Positions 23,795-32,536 of a stretch of DNA of 64,000 nt are shown here, in pieces. Each line of letters opens with the position of its first letter. Position 1 is the first letter of the stretch. Below the pieces are notes generated by a model that had not been told where the DNA came from, made no database searches, and was given only the letters and a program-made list of their open reading frames with translations. Source of the DNA: Aerobium sp039839275 (GTDB lineage Bacteria; Pseudomonadota; Alphaproteobacteria; Rhizobiales; Rhizobiaceae). The position numbers and the translations under genes are program-made. The DNA is taken from NCBI RefSeq assembly GCF_039839275.1, contig NZ_JBDOQP010000001.1, positions 682,001 through 746,000 on the forward strand. The letters run 5' to 3'.

Positions 23795-24883
23795 TCACGA
23801 ATCGAGCCGGCCAAGGAGGATCGCGTCCCCCTCGTTCCATGCCAGCGGCACGGCTTCGCCGACATTGACCGGACGGGCGAAGAATTCGGTGTCGGACAGG
23901 ATGGCGATGAAGTCCTCCACGCCTGCCCCGCTGACGGTGAGTTTCACGGACGAGCCGCGATATTCGACGTTGGAGACGATCCCGGTGAAGCCGAGGCCGT
24001 CCCCCGCCTCGGTCGAAACGCGCACGCGATCGTTGCGGATGGCGATGTCTGCCGGCTCGCCGATATGGCGTGATCCGCCTGCGGCGACGAACACGCTGCC
24101 ATCCGGCACTTCGAGGCGGGCGCGATCTCCATCATGATCGGCGATGCGGCCGGAGATCACATTGTGGTCGCCCATGAACCGCGCGACGAAGGCCGTGGCT
24201 GGCTTTTCGAACACCGTGCGCGGATGCGCCGCCTGTTCGATGCGACCGTCATTCATCACCACGATGACGTCGGCCAGCGCCATCGCCTCTTCCTGGCTGT
24301 GGGTGACGTGGACGAAGGTGATACCGAGCTGCTTTTGCAGCTTCTTCAATTCGGCGCGCACGCGGATCTTGAGGAACGGGTCGAGCGCTGACAGCGGCTC
24401 GTCAAGAAGCAGGGCCTCGGGATCGGTGATCAGCGCCCGGGCGAGGGCGACGCGCTGCTGCTGGCCGCCGGAAAGCTGCGCCGGCCGCCGCGATGCGAAG
24501 TCCACCATGTGAACGAGCTTGAGGACATCCATGGCGCGTGAATGGCGCTCGTCCTTGCCCATGCCCTTCATCTTGAGGCTGAAGGCGACATTGTCGATGA
24601 CGTCCAGATGCGGGAAGAGCGCGTAGGACTGGAACATCATCGCGGTGCCGCGCCGCGCCGGGGGCAGGTCGGTCACGACGGTGTTGCCGAGCCGGATGTC
24701 GCCAGACGTAATGCTCTCGTGGCCGGCGATCATGCGCAGTGTCGTCGACTTGCCGCAGCCGGACGGGCCGAGCAGGCAGCAATAGCTGCCGGCCGGTATC
24801 TTGAGGCTGATGGCATGCACCGCCGTCGTCGTGCCGTAGACCTTCGAAACGGAAGCAATGTCGATTGTCGCGGCTTTGCTCAT
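23795..24883 (-). CDS. ABC transporter ATP-binding protein, PotA type
   Basis: A 362-residue ATPase, first gene of the reverse operon. Walker A GPSGCGKST, signature LSGGQQQR and Walker B LLLDEPLSALD are present, and the C-terminal ~110 residues form a TOBE domain (SVFVAAGGSRHIGEPADIAI). This is the PotA/CysA-like layout that pairs with PotB, PotC and PotD. It is divergent from the GntR regulator gene, 268 nt away, and 34 nt upstream of the binding-protein gene. Confidence 0.9.
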   Translation of the reverse strand: MSKAATIDIASVSKVYGTTTAVHAISLKIPAGSYCCLLGPSGCGKSTTLRMIAGHESITSGDIRLGNTVVTDLPPARRGTAMMFQSYALFPHLDVIDNVAFSLKMKGMGKDERHSRAMDVLKLVHMVDFASRRPAQLSGGQQQRVALARALITDPEALLLDEPLSALDPFLKIRVRAELKKLQKQLGITFVHVTHSQEEAMALADVIVVMNDGRIEQAAHPRTVFEKPATAFVARFMGDHNVISGRIADHDGDRARLEVPDGSVFVAAGGSRHIGEPADIAIRNDRVRVSTEAGDGLGFTGIVSNVEYRGSSVKLTVSGAGVEDFIAILSDTEFFARPVNVGEAVPLAWNEGDAILLGRLDS

Positions 24884-25041
24884 GCCTGGCTCTCCAGTTC
24901 ACAAAAGGTAAAGCATCATGTGTGCCAGTTCGTCGGTTGGATCGATAAGTCACTGTTTGAAAATCGTTTTTCTGAAACGAGCCGAGAAATGCGAGATCTT
25001 GGGTTTTACTGCACTGCACAAAAACTAAGCGATTGTCTCCG

Positions 25042-25066
25042 ATGCAATGTTTGAATCGTATGCAAT
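25042..25066. promoter_or_regulatory. Repeated ATGCAAT elements in the importer/GntR gap
   Basis: In the 268-nt divergent region (24884-25151), ATGCAAT occurs at 25042-25048 and again at 25060-25066, about two helical turns apart; the first is also the right half of ATTG-N9-CAAT. FCD-type GntR regulators often bind ATTGTATNCAAT-like sites, so this is a candidate operator. The rest of the gap is AT-richer than the genes and holds no other recognisable element. Confidence 0.3.
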
Positions 25067-25151
25067 CCGCACGCAGGATCGTGCGCGGTTTTTCGCTTCC
25101 TTTCCGTGCGGTTCAGAGTAGAAAGAAGCGAACCGTTCAGGCTGAGCCCGC

Positions 25152-25865
25152 ATGTCCATCCCCGACGCAATCGTTTCCGAGATCGAGACCAACGGCGAAG
25201 ACCGCGCGCTGGCAATCCGCGACCAGCTTCGCGATGCGATCATGGACCGGCGGCTGGCGCCCGCGACGAAGCTTGCGGAAAGCGAAGTCGGGGCCCTGTT
25301 CGATGCCAGCCGGACGATCGCACGGTCCGCGCTGCAGATGCTTGCCTTCGACGGGCTGGTGCGCATCGAGCGCAATCGCGGCGCGTTCGTCGCCAACCCG
25401 TCGCCCGAGGAGGCAAGGCAGGTCTTCGCATCGCGCCGCCTGATCGAGGGCGGGATCGCGACGGAGGCCTGTGCGCGTATCATTCCTGCCGATGTCGAGG
25501 TGCTGAGGGAGCATCTGGCACGCGAGCGCCGATTCATGAACGAGCGCGGCCCGCATGCGCGGCGCTCGGAGATCAAGGCGTCGGGCGAATTCCATCTCAA
25601 GCTGGCCGAGATCGGCGGCAACGCGATCCTCTTCCGCTTCATGGAAGAGCTGGTCGCACGATCGTCTCTGGTGATCGCGCTGTATGGCCGCTCGGGCGTC
25701 TCACGTTGCGGCCATGACGAGCATGAAGAGCTGATCGAGGCGCTTGCCGGCCGCGACGCCGAACGCGCCCATGGGCTGATACTGCGGCACATTGATCACA
25801 TCGAGGCTGACCTGGATCTTGCCGTGACGGGGAGCAGTTCGCTCAAGGCTGCACTGACCCGGTGA
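25152..25865 (+). CDS. GntR family transcriptional regulator, FCD subgroup
   Basis: A 237-residue regulator. The N-terminal winged helix-turn-helix covers about residues 15-80 (LRDAIMDRRLAPATKLAESE, then TIARSALQMLAFDGLVRIE and RNRGAFVA). The C-terminal helical FCD domain has the metal/ligand histidines in FHLKLAEIGGNAILF, HDEHEELIEAL and GLILRHIDHIEADL. It is divergent from the PotABCD-racemase operon and is the obvious candidate to control it, releasing DNA when the imported carboxylate-type effector binds. Confidence 0.88.
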   Translation: MSIPDAIVSEIETNGEDRALAIRDQLRDAIMDRRLAPATKLAESEVGALFDASRTIARSALQMLAFDGLVRIERNRGAFVANPSPEEARQVFASRRLIEGGIATEACARIIPADVEVLREHLARERRFMNERGPHARRSEIKASGEFHLKLAEIGGNAILFRFMEELVARSSLVIALYGRSGVSRCGHDEHEELIEALAGRDAERAHGLILRHIDHIEADLDLAVTGSSSLKAALTR

Positions 25866-25923
25866 GCATGGCGGCAACGCTTGATGGTTGCGAACGAACC
25901 GGAAACAGAGTTCATTCCGGTGC

Positions 25924-28020
25924 ATGACCCTTGCGCTTCGTGATTCGCCTGAAATCCTGCCTGCTCCCGTCGACGACTATCTCGCGACACTGAACGCCGG
26001 GCAGCGTGCGGCGGTCGAGCATGGCGCCGGCGGCGTTGCCGGACCATTGCTGGTCATTGCCGGCGCCGGTTCCGGCAAGACCAACACGCTGGCGCATCGC
26101 GTGGCGCATCTCATCGTCAACGGCGCCGATCCGCGCCGCATCCTGCTGATGACCTTCTCACGTCGTGCGGCCTCCGAAATGCGAAGCCGGGTCCAGCGCA
26201 TCGCGGCGCGTGTGATGGGCGACAAGGCGGCGACGCTGACGGAAGGGCTGACCTGGGCAGGTACCTTCCATGCTGTCGGCGCGCGTTTGCTGCGGGACTA
26301 TGCGCTGGAGATCGGGCTCGACCCGGCCTTCACCATTCACGACCGCGAAGATTCCGCCGACCTGATGAACCTCGTGCGGCATGATCTCGGCCTGTCGAAG
26401 ACGGAGAACCGGTTTCCCGCCAAGGGCACATGCCTTGCCATCTATTCCCGCGTGGTGAATGCGCAGGCAGAGCTCGAACCCCTGCTGGCCAAGAATTTCC
26501 CATGGTGCATCGGCTGGGCTGACGAGTTGAAACAGCTCTTCGCCGCCTATGTCGATGCCAAGCAGGCACAGAACGTGCTCGATTATGACGACCTGCTTTT
26601 GTGGTGGGCTCAGATGTGCAGCGAGCCGGCCATCGCACAGCATCTGGGCGGACGCTTCGATCATATCCTCGTGGACGAATACCAGGACACCAACCGCCTG
26701 CAGGCGTCGATCCTGCTGGCACTGAGGCCCGATGGACATGGTCTGACCGTCGTCGGCGACGATGCCCAGTCGATCTATTCCTTCCGTGCAGCGGAAGTGC
26801 GCAACATCCTCGACTTCCCGGCGCATTTCGCAGAGCCGGCACGCGTCGTCACCCTCGACCGCAACTATCGCTCGACGACCGCGATCCTCGATGCCGCCAA
26901 TGCCGTGATCGGCGAGGCTCCAGAGCGCTTCACCAAGAACCTGTGGACCGAACGGCGCTCGTCCGACAAGCCGCAACTGATTACCGTCCGCGACGAGACC
27001 GAACAGGCGAACTATGTCGCCGACATGGTGCTCGAAGCGCGCGAGGAAGGCATAGCGCTGAAGCAGCAATCGGTGCTTTTCCGCGCCGCGCACCATTCCG
27101 GGCCGCTCGAGATCGAACTGACTCGCCGCAACATTCCGTTCGTCAAGTTCGGCGGGCTGAAGTTCCTCGATTCCGCGCATGTCAAGGATGTGCTGGCGGT
27201 CCTGCGCTTTGCCGAGAATCCAAAAGACCGAGTTGCCGCGTTTCGCGTCATGCAGCTCGTGCCCGGCATCGGCCCATCGGCCGCCGCCAATGCGCTGGAT
27301 GCAATGGAACGCTCGCTCGATCCGGTGCTGGGACTGCAGTTCTTCCGCGCGCCAGGGCGCGCCGACGCCGACTGGCCGGGCTTTGTCGAGCTCTTCGCCG
27401 GGCTGCGCGCAAAGCCCGCATGGCCAGCCGATCTCGAGCGGGTGCGGTTGTGGTACGAGCCGCATCTGGAGCGCATGCATGAGGACGCGACGGCGCGGCG
27501 AGGGGACCTGCTGCAGCTCGAACAGATCGCGGCCGGCTATCCGTCACGCGAGCGCTTCCTGACCGACCTCACGCTCGATCCCCCGGATGCGACCAGCGAC
27601 GAGGCGGGACCGCCGCATCTGGATGAGGACTATCTCATTCTCTCGACCATCCATTCCGCCAAGGGGCAGGAATGGACCAAGGTCTTCGTCCTCAACGCCG
27701 TCGACGGGTGCATTCCTTCGGACCTTGCGGTGGGAGAGCGCGACGAGATCGAGGAGGAGCGCCGGCTGCTCTATGTGGCAATGACGCGGGCAAAGGACAG
27801 CCTGCATCTGGTCACGCCGCAGCGCTTCTTCGTGCACGGGCAGGCCGCGCGCGGGGACCGGCATGTCTATGCCTCGCGGACCCGCTTCATTCCCGAGCAC
27901 GTGCTCGACAGGTTTGCGCGCACCTCATGGCCGCCGCCATCGCAGTCGGCGAACGGCCGGGCACCTCAACCTGATATCCGCGTCGACCTCAAGGCGCGGA
28001 TGCGCGGCATGTGGCGGTAG
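25924..28020 (+). CDS. UvrD/Rep-type superfamily 1 DNA helicase
   Basis: A 698-residue ATP-dependent 3'-5' helicase. Motif I is GAGSGKT (residues 47-53), motif II ILVDEYQDTN, motif III VVGDDAQSIYSFR, motif IV LDRNYRST, motif V LSTIHSAKGQEW and motif VI ERRLLYVAMTRAKD. The ATG at 25924 is chosen; a TTG at 25888 is in frame. It is a UvrD-like paralogue rather than PcrA/UvrD proper, which are usually longer and lack this C-terminus. It stands alone between two unrelated clusters. Confidence 0.88.
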   Translation: MTLALRDSPEILPAPVDDYLATLNAGQRAAVEHGAGGVAGPLLVIAGAGSGKTNTLAHRVAHLIVNGADPRRILLMTFSRRAASEMRSRVQRIAARVMGDKAATLTEGLTWAGTFHAVGARLLRDYALEIGLDPAFTIHDREDSADLMNLVRHDLGLSKTENRFPAKGTCLAIYSRVVNAQAELEPLLAKNFPWCIGWADELKQLFAAYVDAKQAQNVLDYDDLLLWWAQMCSEPAIAQHLGGRFDHILVDEYQDTNRLQASILLALRPDGHGLTVVGDDAQSIYSFRAAEVRNILDFPAHFAEPARVVTLDRNYRSTTAILDAANAVIGEAPERFTKNLWTERRSSDKPQLITVRDETEQANYVADMVLEAREEGIALKQQSVLFRAAHHSGPLEIELTRRNIPFVKFGGLKFLDSAHVKDVLAVLRFAENPKDRVAAFRVMQLVPGIGPSAAANALDAMERSLDPVLGLQFFRAPGRADADWPGFVELFAGLRAKPAWPADLERVRLWYEPHLERMHEDATARRGDLLQLEQIAAGYPSRERFLTDLTLDPPDATSDEAGPPHLDEDYLILSTIHSAKGQEWTKVFVLNAVDGCIPSDLAVGERDEIEEERRLLYVAMTRAKDSLHLVTPQRFFVHGQAARGDRHVYASRTRFIPEHVLDRFARTSWPPPSQSANGRAPQPDIRVDLKARMRGMWR

Positions 28021-28052
28021 CGAGCCGGCACGGTTTGCATTGCAGGCAGATG

Positions 28053-29249
28053 CTATGCCGCAATGAAGCGCACGGGCAGCCGCTCGTAGCCTCTCAGGAC
28101 GTTGTTGATGGCAAGTTGAGGTTCTCCAACCTCGATACGGGCTACCCGCTTGACCATCGCGGCCAGGATGCTGCGCATTTCGAGGCGCGCCAACTGCATT
28201 CCGGCGCATGCATGGATGCCGTGGCCGAAACCGACATGGTCGATGAGGACGCGCCTGACATCGAATTCGTCGGGGTGCTCCCACTGCCGTTCGTCCCGGT
28301 TTGCTGACGCATAGAGGATCAGGACCCTGTCGCCTGCTTGTATCGTTACATCGCCGAGCTGGTGGTCGTTGGCGGCAAGCCGAGTGAAGCCGCGGATCGG
28401 CGATTCCAGGCGAACCGCTTCGTTGATTGCGTTCGCGATCAGTGCCGGTTCCTCGCGGACCTGCCGCCACTGGTCGGGGTGCGTGCCGAGCAGGTACAAG
28501 AGATGGCCCGTGGCGTAAATCGTGGTATCGAGGCTGGGACCGAGATAGTCACGCATCAACATCTGCACCTGCGTGGGCTCTATGAGCCCTGCATCGGCGG
28601 CGTCGTAGAGCATGGCTACCCAGCCGCCCGGCCGCACGCGATCACGGGTCGCATGGTTGACTGTATAGGCGCGCATCTCGGTGATGATCGGAAGTGCTGC
28701 TTGCGCGCGCGCATTGGCGCCGCCGAGCATGTCGAAGACGGCGCTTGCCCAGCGAAGCATGTTTTCTCGCCCGTGCTCCGGCATGCCGACCAGTTCCGAC
28801 ACGATCGACACCGGCAGGTACTGGGCCAGATCGGCCATGCCGTCGAAGGTTTGGCACTCGACCAGCCGTTCGACCAACGCGTCGGCGGTTTCGGCGATGC
28901 GGTCCTTCACCTCGTTCAACGCCCGGAGACTAAGCGGCGCCGCAACGATACGCCGTAGCTGGTCATGCAGCGGCGGGTCTGACGCCAGCAGATTGCCGGG
29001 GGCAATGCTGTTTGCCGCAGGATTGCCGGCGACGCCGTGGCCGGAGCGGAACGTCTCGTGGTCGGCAAGGCACGCGCGCACGTCGGCGTGCCGTCCGATC
29101 GCCCAGAGATCGTTTGCCGGAAGCCATACCGCTGCGCCCAGGTCGCGGATGCGCGCATAGTGGGGATAGGGGTCCTGGATGACGACCTCGGAGTAAAGGT
29201 CCACCTCGTAAGCAGGCGCGGCTTTTCGGTCGGCGGATGATGATGCCAT
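28053..29249 (-). CDS. Cytochrome P450
   Basis: A 398-residue soluble bacterial P450. The heme-binding loop is FGHGIHACAGMQLARLE with the thiolate C348; the ExxR pair is in NEAVRLESP, and the I-helix segment DYLGPSLDTTIYATGHLLYL has the PSLDTT form seen in CYP199/CYP203-like enzymes that oxidise aromatic acids (for example O-demethylation). No redox partner gene is adjacent. It is divergent from the GST gene and opens an aromatic catabolic cluster; a copy of the proposed IclR operator lies in the gap, so I infer that it prepares an aromatic substrate for ring cleavage. Confidence 0.88.
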   Translation of the reverse strand: MASSSADRKAAPAYEVDLYSEVVIQDPYPHYARIRDLGAAVWLPANDLWAIGRHADVRACLADHETFRSGHGVAGNPAANSIAPGNLLASDPPLHDQLRRIVAAPLSLRALNEVKDRIAETADALVERLVECQTFDGMADLAQYLPVSIVSELVGMPEHGRENMLRWASAVFDMLGGANARAQAALPIITEMRAYTVNHATRDRVRPGGWVAMLYDAADAGLIEPTQVQMLMRDYLGPSLDTTIYATGHLLYLLGTHPDQWRQVREEPALIANAINEAVRLESPIRGFTRLAANDHQLGDVTIQAGDRVLILYASANRDERQWEHPDEFDVRRVLIDHVGFGHGIHACAGMQLARLEMRSILAAMVKRVARIEVGEPQLAINNVLRGYERLPVRFIAA

Positions 29250-29327
29250 GGGGTTGAAGCTCCTCCTCGATTGCGCGGACTCCCATCATTCTGCAGACCA
29301 CGAAACGAGCAACTTCCGGAGAACATG

Positions 29328-29344
29328 TGTTCGAGGAGCGGACA
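29328..29344. promoter_or_regulatory. Proposed IclR operator, site A
   Basis: TGTTC-GAGGAGC-GGACA, a 17-bp imperfect dyad in the gap between the divergent P450 and GST genes. It overlaps two further short palindromes, GAACA-TG-TGTTC (29321-29332) and GCGGAC-AATC-GTCCGC (29338-29353). The same TGTYC-N7-GGACA pattern recurs at 30793, 33261 and 35256. Confidence 0.55.
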
Positions 29345-29491
29345 ATCGTCCGCGCGCTATGCCCTTCCGCAATCAAAGACGTAAGGTCGTCGGATAATGT
29401 TGGATTGTTCCCGCTCCCTTCCACTAACGGGGGATGCGGAGAGTGTGGAACGTCAGCACTGAGACGAAGCGACTTGAAGCGAGCGATGCCC

Positions 29492-30103
29492 ATGACACTC
29501 ACATTCTTTCATTCTCCCGGAAGCTGCTCCATCGGCATCCATTTGTTGCTGAACGAGGTTGGCGCATCGTTCGAGACACGCGTTGTCAATGTTCGTGAAA
29601 AGCAACAGTTCAAACCGGAGTATCTTGCCGTAAATCCGAAGGGAAAGGTGCCTGCGCTTGCGATCTCAGACAGTCAGACGCTGACCGAATTTCAGGCCAT
29701 CGCCTTCTGGATCGCCAACAGCTTCCCGGCAGCGGGCCTATGGCCGGACGAACTGATCGCGCGCACCAGAACGCTGGAGGCGCTCGACTACATCGTGGCA
29801 AGTGTCCACATGCGCGGCTTTACCTTCGTCAAGCAGCCGCACAAGTTTCATGACGACCCAGCCGCGCAGGAGGCGATCAAGGCCTGGGGTCGCAGTGAGG
29901 TGATTAGGGGCCTCAGGAACCTTTCGAACATGCTTGGCGAGAAGGACTACCTGCTGGGGGATTTCGGCCTCCCCGACGCCGCATTGTTCTACGTGCTGCA
30001 TTGGGCCGAGTTGGACGGCTTCGACATTCCGGACAACCTTGTCCGTTGCCTTGCACGGCTGCGAGAAAGACCGGCTGTGGCGCAGATGCGCGCCCAAGGC
30101 TGA
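29492..30103 (+). CDS. Glutathione S-transferase family protein
   Basis: A 203-residue protein (ATG 29492; ATG 29486 also possible) with an N-terminal thioredoxin-like domain (LTFFHSPGSCSIGIHLLLNE, then NPKGKVPAL and the LTEFQAIAFWI region that binds the gamma-glutamyl group) and a helical C-terminal domain. The beta-class-like S/C site at the N-terminus is present. In aromatic degradation clusters such proteins act as glutathione-dependent isomerases or lyases, e.g. maleylpyruvate isomerase; that role is inferred from context. It is convergent with the next gene (14-nt gap). Confidence 0.85.
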   Translation: MTLTFFHSPGSCSIGIHLLLNEVGASFETRVVNVREKQQFKPEYLAVNPKGKVPALAISDSQTLTEFQAIAFWIANSFPAAGLWPDELIARTRTLEALDYIVASVHMRGFTFVKQPHKFHDDPAAQEAIKAWGRSEVIRGLRNLSNMLGEKDYLLGDFGLPDAALFYVLHWAELDGFDIPDNLVRCLARLRERPAVAQMRAQG

Positions 30104-30117
30104 TGTCTCCAGCCGTG

Positions 30118-30717
30118 TCAGTCGGCAGACAGCCACTTGTGCGCATTCGCGAGCAACGCGTCGGCTTCGGGTGAGCCGTCGACGACGATGTCGGGTCGCA
30201 ACTGGCGGCCCGTCTGGCGCAAGCGGTAGCCGAGATAGCGATAGGCCTCCGGGATGTCGGAAAAGTCGGTTTCGCTCATGAACCGGTCGAAGGCAGCGGA
30301 CGGAACGACCGGATCGAGACGGTCCTTCTCATAGACGGCGACGCGCTCGACGATGCGCCAGCCGCGCTCCGTCCGGATGACACGGTCGACGAAACGTGCG
30401 TAGCTGGTGTTGTCGACGGCAATTCCGGAGAAGGTCGCGCGACCGAGAATCTGGACGTTCATCTCCGCCGTCGCACGATCGCCCTGGACGCGGATCAGCG
30501 GAGTGCCGATCAGGTGCTTGCCTCTCGGCGAGATCGCCTTGTGCGTGGCCCGGCAGCGATCGATGAAGTCATGGATCGTGCCTTCGAACCAGGAGACCGA
30601 AATCCGGCCGTCGTCCGTGAACGTTTCCATAAGTGCCGGCCAGAGCCCCTGGTCTCGATAGAGGCCCCAGGCCTGTGCGAGCTGGGTGATCAGAACAAGG
30701 TCGGCGGCGCGGTTCAT
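30118..30717 (-). CDS. SnoaL/NTF2-like protein
   Basis: A 199-residue protein from ATG 30717; longer in-frame extensions upstream lack protein character. The first ~135 residues form an NTF2-like (SnoaL-like) domain (LAQAWGLYRDQGLWPALMET, FTDDGRISVSWFEG, TPLIRVQGDRATAEMNVQI, WRIVERVAVYEKD), as in small isomerases, dehydratases and ring-hydroxylating dioxygenase beta subunits. The C-terminal ~60 residues form a tail of unknown role. No alpha subunit is nearby, so a stand-alone enzyme acting in the aromatic pathway is more likely. It is divergent from the FAD hydroxylase. Confidence 0.75.
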   Translation of the reverse strand: MNRAADLVLITQLAQAWGLYRDQGLWPALMETFTDDGRISVSWFEGTIHDFIDRCRATHKAISPRGKHLIGTPLIRVQGDRATAEMNVQILGRATFSGIAVDNTSYARFVDRVIRTERGWRIVERVAVYEKDRLDPVVPSAAFDRFMSETDFSDIPEAYRYLGYRLRQTGRQLRPDIVVDGSPEADALLANAHKWLSAD

Positions 30718-30792
30718 GTGAGTGTCCTCCCGAATTTGATGCAGCCGACGGTATCGGTGACCCGCGGTGCCATTCAGCCCCCGGCGACGACC

Positions 30793-30809
30793 TGTCCACG
30801 ATGCGGACG
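30793..30809. promoter_or_regulatory. Proposed IclR operator, site B
   Basis: TGTCC-ACGATGC-GGACG, in the divergent gap between the SnoaL-like and FAD hydroxylase genes. It matches TGTYC-N7-GGACA in all but the last base and shares the ACGATNC spacer with site C at 33261. A second right half, GTGGACAG, follows at 30824-30831. Confidence 0.55.
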
Positions 30810-30898
30810 GCAATCGACCCAACGTGGACAGTGCCTGCGGCGGCCCGCTTTAAGTGTGCAAACATTGATTGCGCGACAAGCACAGGAGCGTTCGCCCC

Positions 30899-32536
30899 AT
30901 GACGAGTTATCCGGCCAGAGTCCCGGTGGTGATCGTTGGCGCAGGCCCGACCGGACTGACGGCTGCCAATCTTCTTGCCGCCTACGGGGTCGAGTGCTTG
31001 GTCCTAGACCGCGAGCCCGGCCCGATGAACCTGCCGCGCGCGATCGTGCTGGACGATGAGGGCGCGCGCACCCTGCAGGTGTTCGGCCTCGACGAGAGCT
31101 ATGTTAAGCGGACGACGCCTGCCATCGGGTCGAAATATTTCACCGACGACGGCAACTGCTTCGCGGAAACAGGCGCTGGAGCGCAATCCTATGGATTTGC
31201 CAAGCGGCAGTACATCTACCAGCCGGAACTGGAAGATGCCCTGCGCGAGGGCTTCGTGCAGCGGGCGCCGGGCAGGGTTCGGTTCTCGTCCAACGTAGTC
31301 GACATCGCCGATCGTGGTGATCACGCCGTGGTGCATGTGGAAGACGCGGACGGTGGCAGGCATCAGATAACGACCGATTGGGTCCTTGCCTGCGATGGCG
31401 GACGCAGCCCGATCCGCGAGCGCCTCAATATCCGGATGTCGGGCACCACCTACCATCAGGACTGGATCGTGATCGACATGAGCGACGATCCCGACCGGTC
31501 GCTCTTCTCGAAATTCTTCTGCAGCAGCGTGCGCCCCACGGTGAGCGTGCCGGCGCCCAATGGCGGGCGCCGCTACGAGTTCATGGTGCACCCCGGCGAG
31601 ACCCGAGAGCAGGTGCTGCAGCCGGACTTTCTGGCCGAGCTGCTGAAGCCGTACCGGCCCTATCGGGAAGAAGACGTTCTGCGCAAGACAGTCTACACAT
31701 TCCATGCGCGTATCGCCGAGCGCTTTCGGCAGAACCGCATCCTGCTGCTCGGAGATGCCGCCCATCTCACCCCGCCATTCGCCGGGCAGGGGATGAATGC
31801 GGGGCTGCGTGATGCCCATAACGTGGCATGGAAGGTCGCGGCGACATTCGGTGGCGCCGATGCTGGCATCCTCGACACCTACGATGCGGAACGCAGGAAG
31901 CCAGCCTGGGACATGATCCTCGTGGCGGTGACGATGGGCAGTTTCGTCATGCCCGCAAGCGCCGAGGAACTGAAATTCCGCGACATGTTGCTCAAGGCCC
32001 TCGACCCATTTCCTGCGGTCCGCGACTACCTGATCCAGATGCGTTTCAAGCCGAAGCCGCGCTACCATGACGGCCTGTTCCTGGACCTCGACGACCCTGA
32101 ACTGGAGGCGAGCCTGGTGGGCGAAATGATCCCGCAACCGACGATCGGCGCCGGCGAGCGCCGCCGCCTGCTGGACAGGGATCTCGGCCCCGGATTCGCG
32201 CTCGTCTCGCAAAGCGAGGCGGGGCGGAGGGCTCTCGACGGTCTCGATCTCCAGGAATTGTTCGGGCTGCCGCTCGCCAAGTTTCATCTCGACCCGCAAC
32301 CGCGCGTACGTCCCCTTGGAGATGCTCCGGTGGACGAACGGACACGAATCTTGCGGCCGCTGCTCACCCACCGCGATCAGATCATGCTGGTGCGGCCAGA
32401 CCGCTATTGCGCGGCGGCGTTCCAGCCGGACAGTCTGGGCGTGGAACTGGCGCGCTATTCGGCGTTGTGTTCGGCGGCCAGCCGCGCCAGTTCCGACGAG
32501 ATCGAGGTCGCCGCCGAAATGAGCGCTTCCTTGTGA
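30899..32536 (+). CDS. FAD-dependent aromatic hydroxylase, MhpA-like
   Basis: A 545-residue class A flavoprotein monooxygenase (ATG 30899, AGGAG upstream). The Rossmann motif VVIVGAGPTGLTAANLL, the DG motif in ACDGGRSPIRERL and the GD motif LLLGDAAHLTPPFAGQGMN are intact. The closest plan is 3-(3-hydroxyphenyl)propionate hydroxylase (MhpA) and phenol hydroxylase-like enzymes, which ortho-hydroxylate phenols to catechols. An extradiol dioxygenase sits in the same cluster and would use the product. The last ~27 codons are antisense to the end of the iclR gene (82-bp overlap). Confidence 0.87.
   Translation: MTSYPARVPVVIVGAGPTGLTAANLLAAYGVECLVLDREPGPMNLPRAIVLDDEGARTLQVFGLDESYVKRTTPAIGSKYFTDDGNCFAETGAGAQSYGFAKRQYIYQPELEDALREGFVQRAPGRVRFSSNVVDIADRGDHAVVHVEDADGGRHQITTDWVLACDGGRSPIRERLNIRMSGTTYHQDWIVIDMSDDPDRSLFSKFFCSSVRPTVSVPAPNGGRRYEFMVHPGETREQVLQPDFLAELLKPYRPYREEDVLRKTVYTFHARIAERFRQNRILLLGDAAHLTPPFAGQGMNAGLRDAHNVAWKVAATFGGADAGILDTYDAERRKPAWDMILVAVTMGSFVMPASAEELKFRDMLLKALDPFPAVRDYLIQMRFKPKPRYHDGLFLDLDDPELEASLVGEMIPQPTIGAGERRRLLDRDLGPGFALVSQSEAGRRALDGLDLQELFGLPLAKFHLDPQPRVRPLGDAPVDERTRILRPLLTHRDQIMLVRPDRYCAAAFQPDSLGVELARYSALCSAASRASSDEIEVAAEMSASL

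Noticed and set aside
26158..27480. 440-codon antisense frame opposite the UvrD-type helicase
   Set aside because: All helicase motifs are in the forward frame; the reverse frame is a GC-bias shadow.
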